Shown here: piece by piece, positions 1-10,154 of the stretch
Position numbering within the stretch: the stretch's first letter is position 1
How the letters are laid out: the number at the start of each line of letters is the position of its first letter
NCBI GenBank assembly: GCA_950295325.1
Contig: OX485805.1
Span: 53,470,758-53,534,757, forward strand
Length of the DNA stretch: 64,000 nucleotides
From: Polytrichum commune
Lineage: Eukaryota; Streptophyta; Polytrichopsida; Polytrichales; Polytrichaceae
Direction: 5' to 3'
Position numbers and translations under genes: made by a program
Notes under the pieces: generated by a model
The model's database searches: none
What the model was told of the DNA's origin: nothing
What the model saw: the letters and a program-made list of their open reading frames with translations, nothing else

Positions 1-765
1 GATTCTAGAATGCTCAAGATCACCTCAATCGGAGGTGTGAGCTAGGAGTTATGGCCATTTGCGTGGGGTGCTGTCCCGGGACAGCGCCCTGGTACAGCAG
101 TGCCTGGGAGTGATTCCCGGGACTGCCAAGGTTCAAACAGGCATAACTTCCTCAAGACTTGCCCGAATGGGGCAAGAGAGGAGTCCATCGGCATCTACGT
201 GAGGCGTAGATGAGGATGGAGTGGTTGGTTGTTATGATCAGACATCATACAAGGAAGTTATGATGGTCTGAAGCTGCTGGGGGGGTTCTAGGCCCAGTAG
301 CTAAAGGAAAATGTCCACTTGGCCCCAACTCTTGGTAGAGAGACAAGAGGTTGGTTGACGGTGGGGTAGGGGCCCCGCGTGAAGTCCTAGAGGCTTATAT
401 GGGTGAGGTGGTGTGGCCCCACCCACCCGAGGCCGAACGGCACGGCCTCCATGGGCATTGGCCCATTGTGAGGCCATAGTTGCCTAGTATGGTTCGGGTT
501 GTTGTAGTGTTGCTCCGGCAACGCGATGATCAACATAGGATTGGACTTCCATGGATGGAAGTCCACATTGGGGAAATGGGTTACCGATTAAGGGGTGAGT
601 CCCGAAAGCAAAGTAGGAGGGTTGGTTCCCTCCTATGAACTATTGGTCCGGGGTAAGAGGAGCTATCCATTAGCATGGCGGAATGCGAAGGGTTAGCCAC
701 TCGTAACCTTTGCTAGAATTCAAAATAACCAAGATGGTCAAGGGGGGCTAGCAAGGGTTGCGATA
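1..765 (+). mobile_element. B1 5' LTR, partial (window starts inside it)
   Basis: This matches the last 765 bp of the family B LTR seen complete at 32712-33686, 38784-39758 and 47650-48622. The first 210 bp lie outside the window. It ends at cgata where other copies end cgaca, so the terminal CA is mutated. Against its partner at 22130-22894 I count about a dozen substitutions, so this is an older insertion than A or B2. It contains the family's string of inverted repeats, for example the GCTGTCCC/GGGACAGC palindrome at about 69-84. Confidence 0.93.
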
Positions 766-767
766 CT

Positions 768-788
768 TGGTATCAAAGCAGGGTTCCA
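768..788 (+). other. B1 primer-binding site (initiator Met tRNA type)
   Basis: TGGTATCAAAGCAGGGTTCC follows the LTR end after two bases. The B2 copy reads TGGTATCAGAGCAGGGTTCC, the form usual for plant elements primed by initiator methionine tRNA. The B1 site has one G-to-A change inside the primer region. Confidence 0.85.
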
Positions 789-1199
789 ATATTTGATCTA
801 GCACTTTGAGGGAAGCATTGCTATCATATAAGCGGGTTATGATGGTGACCCGGGGTTTCCAAAAGGTTGTGAGGCTCAAATTGGAACAAAGATCATGTGT
901 AAATGGAATTTGACCATACCATTGGTTCTAATGACAATGGTGGGCATGAGGGTGGATTCGGTGAGGAAAATGGAGGAGTGCTTTGAAAAGGCTCCCGCAA
1001 ACCTCGAAAAGTATTCAGGGGCTAGAATACCGAATGCACCCAAAACCTTGGAGGGCATTAATGTTGGATTGAAATTCCAATTCGAAATGCTTAGAAGGTG
1101 GTGATGTTGAAATGAACTTGGGGCACATGAGGCACGCGGGGTCTCTTAAGGCGTATATGTGCGAATTTCACACCCAAATGAATGGTACATCTAGGATGG
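789..1199 (+). pseudogene. B1 leader and 5' coding remnant, cut by element A
   Basis: This is the sequence between the B1 primer site and the insertion point of element A. An open stretch at 895-1104 (69 codons, starting MCKWNLTIPLVL) is matched by the minus-strand stretch 38522-38743 in B2, which has the same core but a different tail. I see no recognisable capsid (Retrotrans_gag) motif, so the 5' coding region of this family seems reduced or too degraded to identify. The next family B base after element A is at 19178. Confidence 0.6.
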
Positions 1200-1204
1200 A
1201 CGAG
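1200..1204. repeat. Target-site duplication of element A, left copy (ACGAG)
   Basis: ACGAG stands directly before the TG of the left LTR and is repeated at 19173-19177 directly after the CA of the right LTR. It joins the two halves of B1: B2 has the uninterrupted equivalent GGACGAGCTTTC in reverse orientation near 38340. Confidence 0.97.
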
Positions 1205-3487
1205 TGATGCACCCCGTGGGTCGTTCTCTTGCAAATTAGCTCAAGAAGACTCACGGTGAGACATCACGTAAATTTATATTCGCTTGAGAACTACCGTGCC
1301 TCATTAATATGTTCGGTCTCGAATTAATAATCCCTCTCTTCTCCTTATGATATGAATATAATTATTGGAGTGAACACAATCTCATTATCTTAATTCTTAC
1401 TCTCAATGTAAGGCATCATTGATAATAAGAACCATTAGATTTAAAGAAAGCTTCAAGAGGTGTAACAATATCCTCGATAATAATATAATTTTCAATAAAT
1501 CATACGAGTCTTTAAGACTCGTAATTCATAAGCATCAATCACATAAATGATAGTATCTTATAATAATGAAGAAGATATAATATTCTTGAGTCTTCATTTT
1601 TAAGCTCAAGTGTTACTACGTATAATATTGTAACTTGACAATTATGCATATAGTAGTTATAAGTTCATGAACACTTCATTAATTGTTTTGCAATGTCACG
1701 TTGAACTTCAAAGTCTTTTAATAACAAGAATAATTATACTCTCTTGAGTTTTACTCAAGAGTAAGAACTTCTCTTTGATTGTTAATGACATCCAACAACT
1801 CACAAAGTATCTTAAGAGAATAAGCACTTTTACTACAAAGTGTTTCTTGATGACGAGAAGATAAACCTATCTCTCTTGAGTTTTGCTCAAGAGAAGAGAG
1901 ATCTTCTCTTGAATAGATAATCCTTCAAATTGTAATGACATCCAACAACTCACAAAGAATCTTAAAGTAAGAAGCTTCAATAACAATTGTAGTAAGTAAA
2001 TTATCTTATATCAATATTACTTCATTCATATGTATTCAAACTTTGATATGAATTAATGTCTTCATCATGCTTATTAATCATAAGTTCAACAATCAATATG
2101 TAGTATAATATGTATAATACTTATAAGTCAATTATATAGTTTTCAATAATAAGCTCCTCCTCTTTTGAAGGAGTTGTAATCGTTAAGTTATTTTGCTTAA
2201 ATCATAACATGCATATTATTCTTCAATCATTCAATCACATGTATATTTATAATTCCCTTTTGAGGAGATCAATGATAAGTTCCGCTTTGAGAGATAATCT
2301 TGTTTCCTTCACTCAAGTTTGACAATCGCTTTCTCAATTCAATCTCTCTCAAAGTCTCATTGATTCTCCAATTTGTCTTGAGCGCTTTGTTCTCACCCTC
2401 ACACTATCTTTTGAGTTCTTTCTCAAAAGAGTCTACTCAATCTACTCTACTCTCGGTTGCTCAATCACTTAAGCTACAAAGTACCATTGACGACTCGTAG
2501 TTCAAATTGAGAGAGGTAGAAAGATCACACGCATTTGTAGAAAAGATAAGTGTATTGCAAAAGTTCCTCGAGAGGAGAGTTACAAAAGCTTCAAGTGATT
2601 TTTGACACTCAAATTTAAGATAACTTCGTTGTGTAGAAAATGAGGTGTAGGTCTCCTAATTTGCTTCCCTTATATAGTCTTCTCTTTCTATCCAAAATCT
2701 ATACTAAGAGTGGTTGTTAACTTCCACTTTCCTAGATACTAGCTATCTTCAATATATGTACATGCTATCTATCTAAAACGGTTATAACCGTTTCACTACT
2801 CCAATGTTCTTAATACCAAGATTTTACTATATCTCTCCTTGAGAGTCAATCAAATCTTTGTGCGTGATTGATTTGATTCCGATAATTCATATTTAGTACA
2901 TACTCGTAGAATGTACTCTAGTCCTATATTCCCCTTAGTGTCTTCATAATGTCTCTTGAACTTTATATCCAAAATTCCCATATATTCCATAATCGTGCTT
3001 CATCAAAATCCTACATTCTAAACTATTTCATAATCATGCTTCCTTGGATATTCAATGCAATCCTTAAATACATAATTATGTCTCTTCCTTCATCCTCAAA
3101 ATCCTATATTCTAATATATTCCATATACCCCTTAATATACCCTTTTAATATTCCTCTAATACCTCCCTTAATATGCACCTCTAATAACTAAGCTCTTTTT
3201 GTAAAGGAGCTGGGTTTCCTATATCCGTGGGTAGCGGACCCTATCTCCGCGCGTAAGTAGCGCAATGCCGTGGGAAAGGGGCCCTAAGGCCGTGGCCAAG
3301 TCCATGGCCGAGTCCGAGCTCCATAGCCAAGGTTGAAAACTTCCTCTCCCAATTTCGGTGCCGCTCCTTGAACTTCCTCTTGCTTGTTAATTCCATTTGA
3401 TGCTTGAATGTGCTTTGCTCCTTAGGTCTGTGTTGATTGATCGTACCATTTACACATCTCTTGTGATTCATAATGTTGTACTCAACA
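1205..3487 (-). repeat. Element A 3' LTR (left copy)
   Basis: 2,283 bp. On the minus strand it begins TGTTGAGTAC and ends GGTGCATCA. It is matched base for base, at a constant offset of 15,685, by 16890-19172. Taking the TATA box at 2668-2677 as reference, U3 is about 0.8 kb and R plus U5 about 1.4 kb. The R/U5 part holds repeated perfect hairpins (for example CTCTTGAGT/ACTCAAGAG near 1742-1762 and a similar one near 1877-1900) and a duplicated segment with gacatccaacaactcacaaa near 1788 and 1939. Confidence 0.96.
2668..2677 (-). promoter_or_regulatory. TATA box of element A LTR (left copy)
   Basis: CTATATAAGG on the minus strand. About 100 bp upstream in the minus direction lies the palindrome AAACGGTTATAACCGTTT at 2776-2793, two back-to-back Myb-type AACGG/CCGTT cores. 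The right LTR has the same pair at 18353-18362 and 18461-18478, where it would drive the full-length transcript. The motif match is direct; promoter function is inferred. Confidence 0.6.
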
Positions 3488-3501
3488 TTTTACCCCCTCC
3501 C
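3488..3501 (-). other. Element A polypurine tract
   Basis: GGGAGGGGGTAAAA on the minus strand, touching the start of the 3' LTR, as expected for the plus-strand primer of reverse transcription. Confidence 0.9.
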
Positions 3502-3519
3502 TGACTGAAGATCCTGCCC

Positions 3520-4809
3520 TCAGGATCGTTTGGAAATTTTCATGCTTCCTGGATCGTATTGTGGGAGGTAGAGCAATGTCCTTGCATGCGGTGTGGAGAT
3601 CTGGCGTTGCTCTAATGTGTGTCTCCTGTCTTCCAATGCTCGTGTAATGTAGCCATGTAGTTGTATCTTGTGAAAAGTGATTGGGAAAGAGTCTGGATAT
3701 TTTCGCATCAGGTTTTGGTGGTGTAGAGCAGCTTCGTGAAGTGCTGTGGTGTCCTCTTGTGCTAATGTATCTACTACTGTAAGAAATTCGGGAAAGTTCT
3801 CTGCCACCATCTCCTGTAATTCCCTTGTTGTTTCGAGGTCGTAGGGTTCGACTTGCGGAAGACAGTTCCGATTTTCGATGTTGGAATAAAATTGGTTGTG
3901 ATGCTGGCTGATGTGGGTTAGGGCCCTTACACAGAATCTGGTGGCGTAGAAGGCAGGATCTGCCGTGGTCAATTCGACTCTGCCTTTGGTAGTGAATAGG
4001 TCCTTAAGTAGCCACATGAAAACTAACAGGTCTCTGGCCGCCGAGTTGGCCTTTCCCCAGAGTTCCTTAAACTGGTCCTTGGAAATTTTGCTGCTTAGAC
4101 GAAGGTCAAGTAAGTTACTTGTTGACAAAATGAGTGGTTTAAAGGCTTGGTAGTATTGCAAAATACTTATAGGAGGGGCCAGATTCTTCATGATCGAGGT
4201 AATGGCATTTTCTGGTTGCTCAATCATGTCTTGACTTAGTACCTGTTCCCATTTGAAGAGATCTGATCGATCCTCCTCCTGTTGTTCCAATTTGCATTGT
4301 AACTCGTCCCTCTCGATTGTGATTTGGTGAAGCTCTGTTTTGAAATTTTTGAAAGTGTAACCTAATTTCGCCGTTACCCTGTCTAACATTATCTTGGCTG
4401 TGATTTGTTCTTGTGTGGATGTTTTTCCCTCGATCCAATGATCGAATGCTTCGAGCTTGGCAAGTTCCGTTGCTCGGTCAATCTCTGTTTGTACAGGTAC
4501 CCTTCTATTTTCCAATTCGGCTTTGTAGCTATTTATTTGTGTAAAAATGCCTTGAATCTGTTCGGCCGCTTCGCTTCTGATTTTGTTGGTGGTGATGCGA
4601 AAATTTGCCAACTCCTTAAGTGCCGAATTCAAAGTTGCCTTATGTTTGTGCCATTTGCCTTGTTGGAACGTTCTTTGGTTTTCGGCGGTGTCTAACAGTT
4701 GCTTATGTTGCTCTGATGTGACCTGCAGCTGTTGCTGGATCTCGCGAAGTTTGTTTTGGAGGATCTCCTTTTCTTCTTGCAATCTGGTTTCGGCCATGGA
4801 AGGCTGCAA
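3520..4809 (-). pseudogene. Element A accessory 3' ORF, C-terminal part (coiled coil plus helical domain)
   Basis: A 429-codon open stretch, homologous to the second half of the intact 931-codon accessory ORF of element C (27249-30044). The first about 190 residues are Glu/Gln/Lys-rich with heptad spacing, a likely coiled coil. Both elements share ITxERDEL in this part, then a C-terminal domain with matching blocks: LQYYQAFK in A against MQYYHALK in C, DLLVFMW against DTLAFMW, RFCVRALTHISQHH against RFVLRALSFISHHH, and a tail with TPHARTLL against TPNSRTIL. In A this part is out of frame with the N-terminal half: two frameshifts (near 5040-5080 and near 4790) separate it from 5029-6984. It sits between integrase and polypurine tract, where plant Ty3/gypsy elements sometimes keep extra or env-like genes. 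Function unknown. Confidence 0.8.
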
Positions 4810-5028
4810 ACTGCTCGACGGTTTGCGGGGGTTCGGTGAGGATTCGGGATTCCTCGGTAGTCTGCAGACCTGGTTTGGACTGCTGGTTTCCAGTGATAGT
4901 CGGAGATTTCCCAGGAGTCTGCAGATTTGTTTCAGGTTGCTGGGGTTCGGTGATAATCGCCTTCACACCTGTAGATTGATAAATCCACTTTCGGAGCTTC
5001 TGTGACGCTTGGTTGTAATCTCCTAGGA

Positions 5029-5950
5029 TTAATTTTGTACCAATTCTATAGTTTTGATTAAAAACTGAGAACTCTCGCATGTGTTTATCTGAACAGGCTC
5101 GGCCATGGCCGATAAAACTTGTGGGCCTTCTTTGATTTTGGAAGACTCTCCTTTTTGATGTGTTGGCTGTGTTTCGAGTTTCCTCTTTTTCTCACAATGT
5201 TTTTCCATTGTTTCTGAAGGATTTAGAACCCCTGCGTCTAACTCTTGCTCCACTGTGAGAAATCCGTCATGAATGAGAAGCATGGTGAGTGGTGGTCCCA
5301 CTAACGTTCTCAAACTAGTGGTTTTATCCTTGTAAAGTGCCTCTTTGAGATTGATGAGTTCCGTTTTGATGTATCCATGGAACAATGCAGGCCAATCAAC
5401 CTCCTTCCCATTCAAAGCATCTTGTATGTGTACAATTGCTGTGCCTGTAATTGTGTTTGCACTAGTTCTAAGTAAAAACAATGAATTAAAGAACTTGAGA
5501 GGTTTTCTTGCCTCAATAATTGTGCAGTCATTGATTTTGCATGTTCCAATCTTGTTCTTCATTTTCTCCTTGATGTTGGGGAATAGATCCGTTGCATGTA
5601 CCCTTGGCGTCCCTGGCTCCCTCTTGGCCATGAATGTGTTGAGGTAGAATACTGCATTCATTGTTTGTCTCCACGCCTTGCCAAAAATTGGAATCGTGCG
5701 TCCATTGAGCTTTGTTTCCATGGTTTCCATATTCAAATTGGTAATCACCTCTTGAATAACACTTGCATTGATAATCTCCCAGGTGACTCTTGTAATGAAT
5801 CGATCTAACCCTATAAGCTGCAAGAAGGTTTCTTCTTCTCTATTTGGCTCGTAATCCAAAGCAGCCATCTCCGTGCTAAATGAAATCTCTGCAGCTGATC
5901 TGGTCATTGTTGCCTTTCCCTTTTCCTTGGTAGTTAACCCCATTGTAACA
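5029..5950 (-). pseudogene. Element A accessory 3' ORF, N-terminal domain
   Basis: The open stretch runs 5029-6984, but only the part from about 5950 down aligns with the accessory ORF of element C. The clearest shared block is ALNGKEVDWP followed by LRTLVGPPLTMLL in A, against ALNGEKVDWP and IRTVIGPHLTLLI in C. Another is LNGRTIPIFGKAWRQ in A against LKGEVLPLFSENWRD in C. A lysine/arginine-rich segment (EKKRKLE in A, PPRKRKLAEA in C) follows, possibly a nuclear localisation signal. The likely start is a Met near 5944; the upstream 5950-6930 portion looks like spacer that happens to be open. The frame ends at 5029 and continues out of frame in 4703-5080. I cannot assign a family; a link to the uncharacterised plant transposon protein domains found in Athila/Tat extra ORFs is a guess. 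Confidence 0.7.
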
Positions 5951-6930
5951 GTCCTTAATCTGATCTTCGAAAAGCTAATACTTCTATTCAACCTCTTAGC
6001 TAAATAATCTGGTTCACCGAAACTGAAACTGTTTTGTCTTTGACTATTGCTGTACACTGAACTTTGTGACCTCTCAACCTGTCCTAACTCTGTGCAACTG
6101 ATAGCATGAATCAGTGTCGAAGCTAAAAAACGCTTTAGTGCAAACAGACCCTTCTCAATCTTCCCTGTAAGCGACTGTGAAAAGGAAGTGAGACTAGAAA
6201 ATCCATGTAGAAGTAGCCTGGGAAATTCTGTTGCTAGTGTCTTTGTAATGATGGATTTGGGTAATTCTGTTACCCTTCTTGGTGTGAGCTGGCCATTCCA
6301 GCTAGGTAGTTTAACGCTGAAATTAGTGAGATGGCCTGGGGTGATTATTTTTTTACTTTTGTGTTGGCAAGGAGCAGTCCCTTTACTCCTTTCTAGCTTA
6401 ATGGCCTCTTTTTGAGTTGTGACTACCCCTATATATAATTTAGGAACTGTAGGTACCTGAGGGTATTGAATGTTTGGAATTGTGGTATTGTGATATTTTG
6501 GAAGTATAATTCTAGTGCCATTGATATTGTTTGTAATTTGTGTGGCTTGAAATTGTATAGTATCCTCTTGGATGGATGAATGGATAGATGGTTCCCATTT
6601 AGGCGTAAGATTGTTGTTATAGTAAAATACCCTAATCATGAATAATGCATAGGTTATGCTCCATAAGTGTACCTTTGTTTTACATGCTTGGTTTAAACTT
6701 CTCGTAGTTACCATTTTATGGTGTGGATGGTTTGTTACGTCCTTCGCACATGTTTTGACATCATAATGTTGTTGTGGAATTGTGTAAACTTGAGGTGTCT
6801 TTATGTTGTTGTATGCGTATAGTTTGCGCCCTTCGTCCTTTGAGGGGTAATATTTCATAATCATCTTCGGTTTATCTTTTGAAATTGAGTCTCCACGAGT
6901 CCTTGCGGCCAATGGTTGTGCAGAATAACA
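5951..6930 (-). other. Element A spacer between integrase and accessory ORF
   Basis: About 1 kb that aligns with no domain I know. It is AT-rich and stays open on the minus strand by chance or by former coding use. Element C has a longer spacer (30045-32200) at the same place. It could hold a promoter or intron for the accessory ORF; no convincing TATA or splice pair was identified by eye. Confidence 0.4.
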
Positions 6931-6932
6931 TT

Positions 6933-7667
6933 CTAGTAGTTTATGGTGGACTTCATTATAATCTGGAAATGTAAAAACCTCCATCCCACCTCGATCAAAA
7001 GTGATAACTTGGTTAGGATTAACCCAGTCGTATGGTAAAAACTTCTTCGATCTCCATCGTCAAAAGGTATGTTGACTTGTCCGTTTGAGATATATTTCGT
7101 CACCACTTTTTGTCCTTCGTAAAATGAACATGGTTTCCTTGAACGGCTTGATTCTCCCTTGTGGTGGTTTGTATCAACCGATTTGTTTATACAATTTGTA
7201 CTTGTGTTGTCAAGTGGTGAGATCGTGGCGTCATCAACTTCTAAAACATAGGCCTTTGCTTCAAGGGGTTCATGGTAAGGTTTAATCTTACTCATGTTTA
7301 CCCTCCCAAGAGTTTTTCCTTGCAATGTGCTTACATCCACGGTATTGTTATCGTAAGTTTCTGTAATTTCGTAAGGTCCACTCCATCGGATTCTAAATTT
7401 GCCTGGACCGGGCTTGTTCATCCTTTGATGCCACAAAATCTTTTGACCCTTGTAAAATTTGGGATTTTTGTTTTCTTGCGAATTCTCCTTTGCTTGATGA
7501 GTGTTGTTAGTCTTTTCCTTGGTATCATAAGAGGGTTTCTTGCAATGTTTGCACCTCTTGCCTTTTATTAAAGTTTTATCTTGTCTTCTCTTCCTCATGG
7601 TTTGAGTATGCTCAATATTCTCCTCCGCTTCGATACGGGTCAAATCTAGTGTCTTTAATTGTTCCAT
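6933..7667 (-). pseudogene. pol: Element A integrase C-terminal region (GPY/F module)
   Basis: A continuation of the integrase frame of 7689-8978 beyond one in-frame TGA (7689-7691). It contains the GPY/F-type module: FYKGQKILWH, then KFRIRWSGPYEI, then DVSTLQG and GRVNMSKIKPY, matching FYPGQRILWH, KFKIRWAGPYVI and GRVNMNKLKPY in element C. This is the DNA-binding/targeting tail of Ty3/gypsy integrases. There is no chromodomain. The last about 40 codons are out of frame: a frameshift near 6990 separates them from the LECYSAQP motif that closes the region (compare LEGYYAQP in element C). Confidence 0.85.
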
Positions 7668-7688
7668 TCTCTTTTTAAGAACGGGATG

Positions 7689-8978
7689 TCATTCTTGATT
7701 CATTTGAAGATTCTCCTCGTGGTAAATGAATGTCAATGGAAGTAATGCTTCCGTTCCAAATACCAATGAGAATGGTGTATGCTTGGTGGTGACTTTGTAT
7801 GCCGTTCTATATGCCCATAGTGCCGCATATAGTTTAGTGTCCCAATCCGTGCGATTGGCGTTTACCATTTTGGTAAGTGTCGTTTTAATGACTTTGTTCG
7901 TGCTTTCGGCTTGTCCGTTGGCTTGAGGGTAGTAAGTTGTCGATTTACGATGTAAGACCATAAATGTCTTGGTTAAAATTTGAATTGTCTCATTTAGAAA
8001 GTGACTCCCTTGGTCACTAACTAGTTCAATCGGACATCCGAATTTGGTGATGATCTCCTCAAATATGAATTTCGCGGTAGATGTCGCGGTATTATCCTTA
8101 AGTGCTCTCGCTTCAACCCATTTGGTAGTGTAGTCCGTGGCGGTGATGATGTATCTATTTTTAGTACCTTTGGTGGGAGGATTTATTGGACCTATAAAGT
8201 CTAATCCCCATCTTTGAAAGACTTCCGTAGGCATGATTGGGTGTAATGGTTGTGCGGATTTGGAGACTTTTGGTCCCACTCTTTGGCATATGTCGCATTG
8301 TTTGCAATACATATATACATCCCTTTTCATAGTAGGCCACCAATAAAGAGCTGTTAATATTTTGTGTAATGTGATGTTTGCCGCGAAATGTCCTCCCGCA
8401 ATGCCCTCATGTGCTTCGGCAATGATCGCCTCGGTAATTGGTCCGGATACACATCTCTTTTTCATGCCATCGGCTCCTTCTTTGATTAATTGGTCTCCGT
8501 TGATGAGTTGAAAAGGTCTACTTCTTATCGCTATTTGTTGTCTTTGAGAAGTCGTTGCCGGTGTTGTCAATCTCCCATGCGATAAGTAGTCAATAAATGG
8601 TGTTCTCCAATCCTCTTGTGGATCGGTGGTAATTGCTCCGCATTGTATTTTAGTTGTTGCTTTCTTCTTACATCTCGGACATTCTCTATTGATATAATGT
8701 CCCGTGTCTTGTGCTATAGTAGGCCACCAATAAGGCCCGTTGAAAATTTGTTGAATAGTATCGTTCGGGTTGAGATGATAACCATTTTGTTCATGCACTC
8801 GTTTGATTAGATGCTTGATTGGATCTCCCGCGATGCATATCTTTGTTTCTCCGTGGTCTACTTCCTTCCGTAATTCTCCCTCTTCCATAAAGTAAGTTCC
8901 ATTCTCTTGTTCAAATGGACGTCGATCTCCAGTTTTCCCATGGTTCAAATATTCCATTATTGGTTTTCTCCAATCCAT
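7689..8978 (-). pseudogene. pol: Element A integrase: two N-terminal zinc modules plus catalytic core
   Basis: 429 codons. Module 4 (DWRKPIMEYLNHG ... H-x5-H ... YWWPTIAQD ... C-x2-C) and module 5 (DWRTPFIDYLSHG ... AHEGIAGGH ... YWWPTMKRDV ... CKQC) are full copies of the Tat-type integrase N-terminal region. The core follows with the D,D,E triad visible in WGLDFIGP, LVSDQGSHF and NGQAESTNK. The integrase would join element cDNA to nuclear DNA. The frame ends in a TGA after the core, and its tail is at 6933-7667. Upstream it is separated from RNase H by the broken modules 1-3. The organisation parallels 41128-41458 and onward in element C. Confidence 0.92.
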
Positions 8979-9039
8979 TTTGGTTGAATCACTCCTTAGC
9001 GTAGTACCATTGTATTGCTTGATAAAATTTTAAATGTCG

Positions 9040-10154
9040 CGAGTCATCGTAGGCCACCAATATGGTCATTGTGTTGCTTGTTTTATCATTTCTTCACATG
9101 TTTGATATTTTTCATGAAGTTCCTTTAAAAATCCTTGTATCTGATTGTCCGAGATGCATTCTTTAGGTATCTCATTGGCGACAAATCGTCTCATTAGTTT
9201 CCCATTCATGATAGCAAGGAATTGACTTCTATTTGCAATCCGTTCCTTCTCTTCTCCGGTTAAGTCATTGCTCATTACCTTTCCGAATAATAAATATTTG
9301 AGGTAAGGTTTTCTCCAATCCGATGGTGACATTTGCTTTAATATAGTCACTTGTTTATCTTTTAGATTCATCTCTTCTTGCTTCTCATTGAGTTGTAACA
9401 TGCATTCTTCACATTCGTATTCCGCGTGATACTTGATGTCTTCGTCAATTGTAGGCTACCAATAAGGATTAAAGAATATTAATTGCTTAGTCATAGGTAA
9501 GGTCAAATGCTTGCCTTTTGCGTTGTGAGTGGCCGCTATGAGTTTTCCTCCTCGACTTCATGTGACGCATATTCGCGTATCTCCGTTGGGTAGTAATCTT
9601 ATCAAGATTCCTCCGTTGAGAACGAACCGCTTGCATTTGTTTGCCCATCGAAGTTGTTTTTCATTGGTAATATTTTCTCCATTTACTTGTCCATTTCTTA
9701 AGTACTCAAAATAGGGTGTTCTCCAATCCGTCGAGTGGTTTTCTTCCGTAGTTGACTCGTCATCCGATACCGAGTCTAGTACTAGAGTATCATTTTCTAG
9801 TTCATGTATTCGTCCTTCATTTTGTCGTAAGCAAACCGGACATTCTTCGCAATAACTTGCTACGTCCCTCTTTCTTGTTGGCCACCAATAAGGTCCACTT
9901 AATATGGTGAACCAAGTATTTTCGAAGGTTTGATGATGGCCTTTTTGTTCATGCGCTTCCGCGATGATCTCCTCAATAACTTGTCCCGCTATGCATGTTT
10001 TTTATTCTCCACTTGGGCTAATTCGTATTAATTTATCTCCATCCATGATGTAGGGTTCACTAGCCCGTCTTATGCACGTTTGTCCTTCTTCCGTTGTTCC
10101 GATTGTTAATAATTTTCCATACTTGAGATATTCTTTGAACGGTTTTCTCCAATC
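9040..10154 (-). pseudogene. Element A integrase N-terminal modules 1-3, decayed
   Basis: Three further tandem copies of the DWRxP ... HHCC unit lie between RNase H and integrase, starting at about 10154, 9729 and 9320. Module 1 keeps AHEQKGHH, YWWPT and CEEC but is cut by TAA at 10002. Module 2 keeps its H-H-C-C ligands but has a TGA and a TAG replacing one W of the WWP motif. Module 3 (open at 9066-9401) has lost the second His (a Cys at that place) and the CxxC pair and contains stops. Unit spacing is 340-425 bp. In Tat elements a second RNase H usually occupies this place; I see none. Confidence 0.82.

Noticed and set aside
3241-3471. 76-codon minus-strand frame at the start of element A LTR (copy at 18926-19156)
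   Set aside because: It lies in U3, is low-complexity (GLGHGLGHGL), and recurs only because the LTR does.
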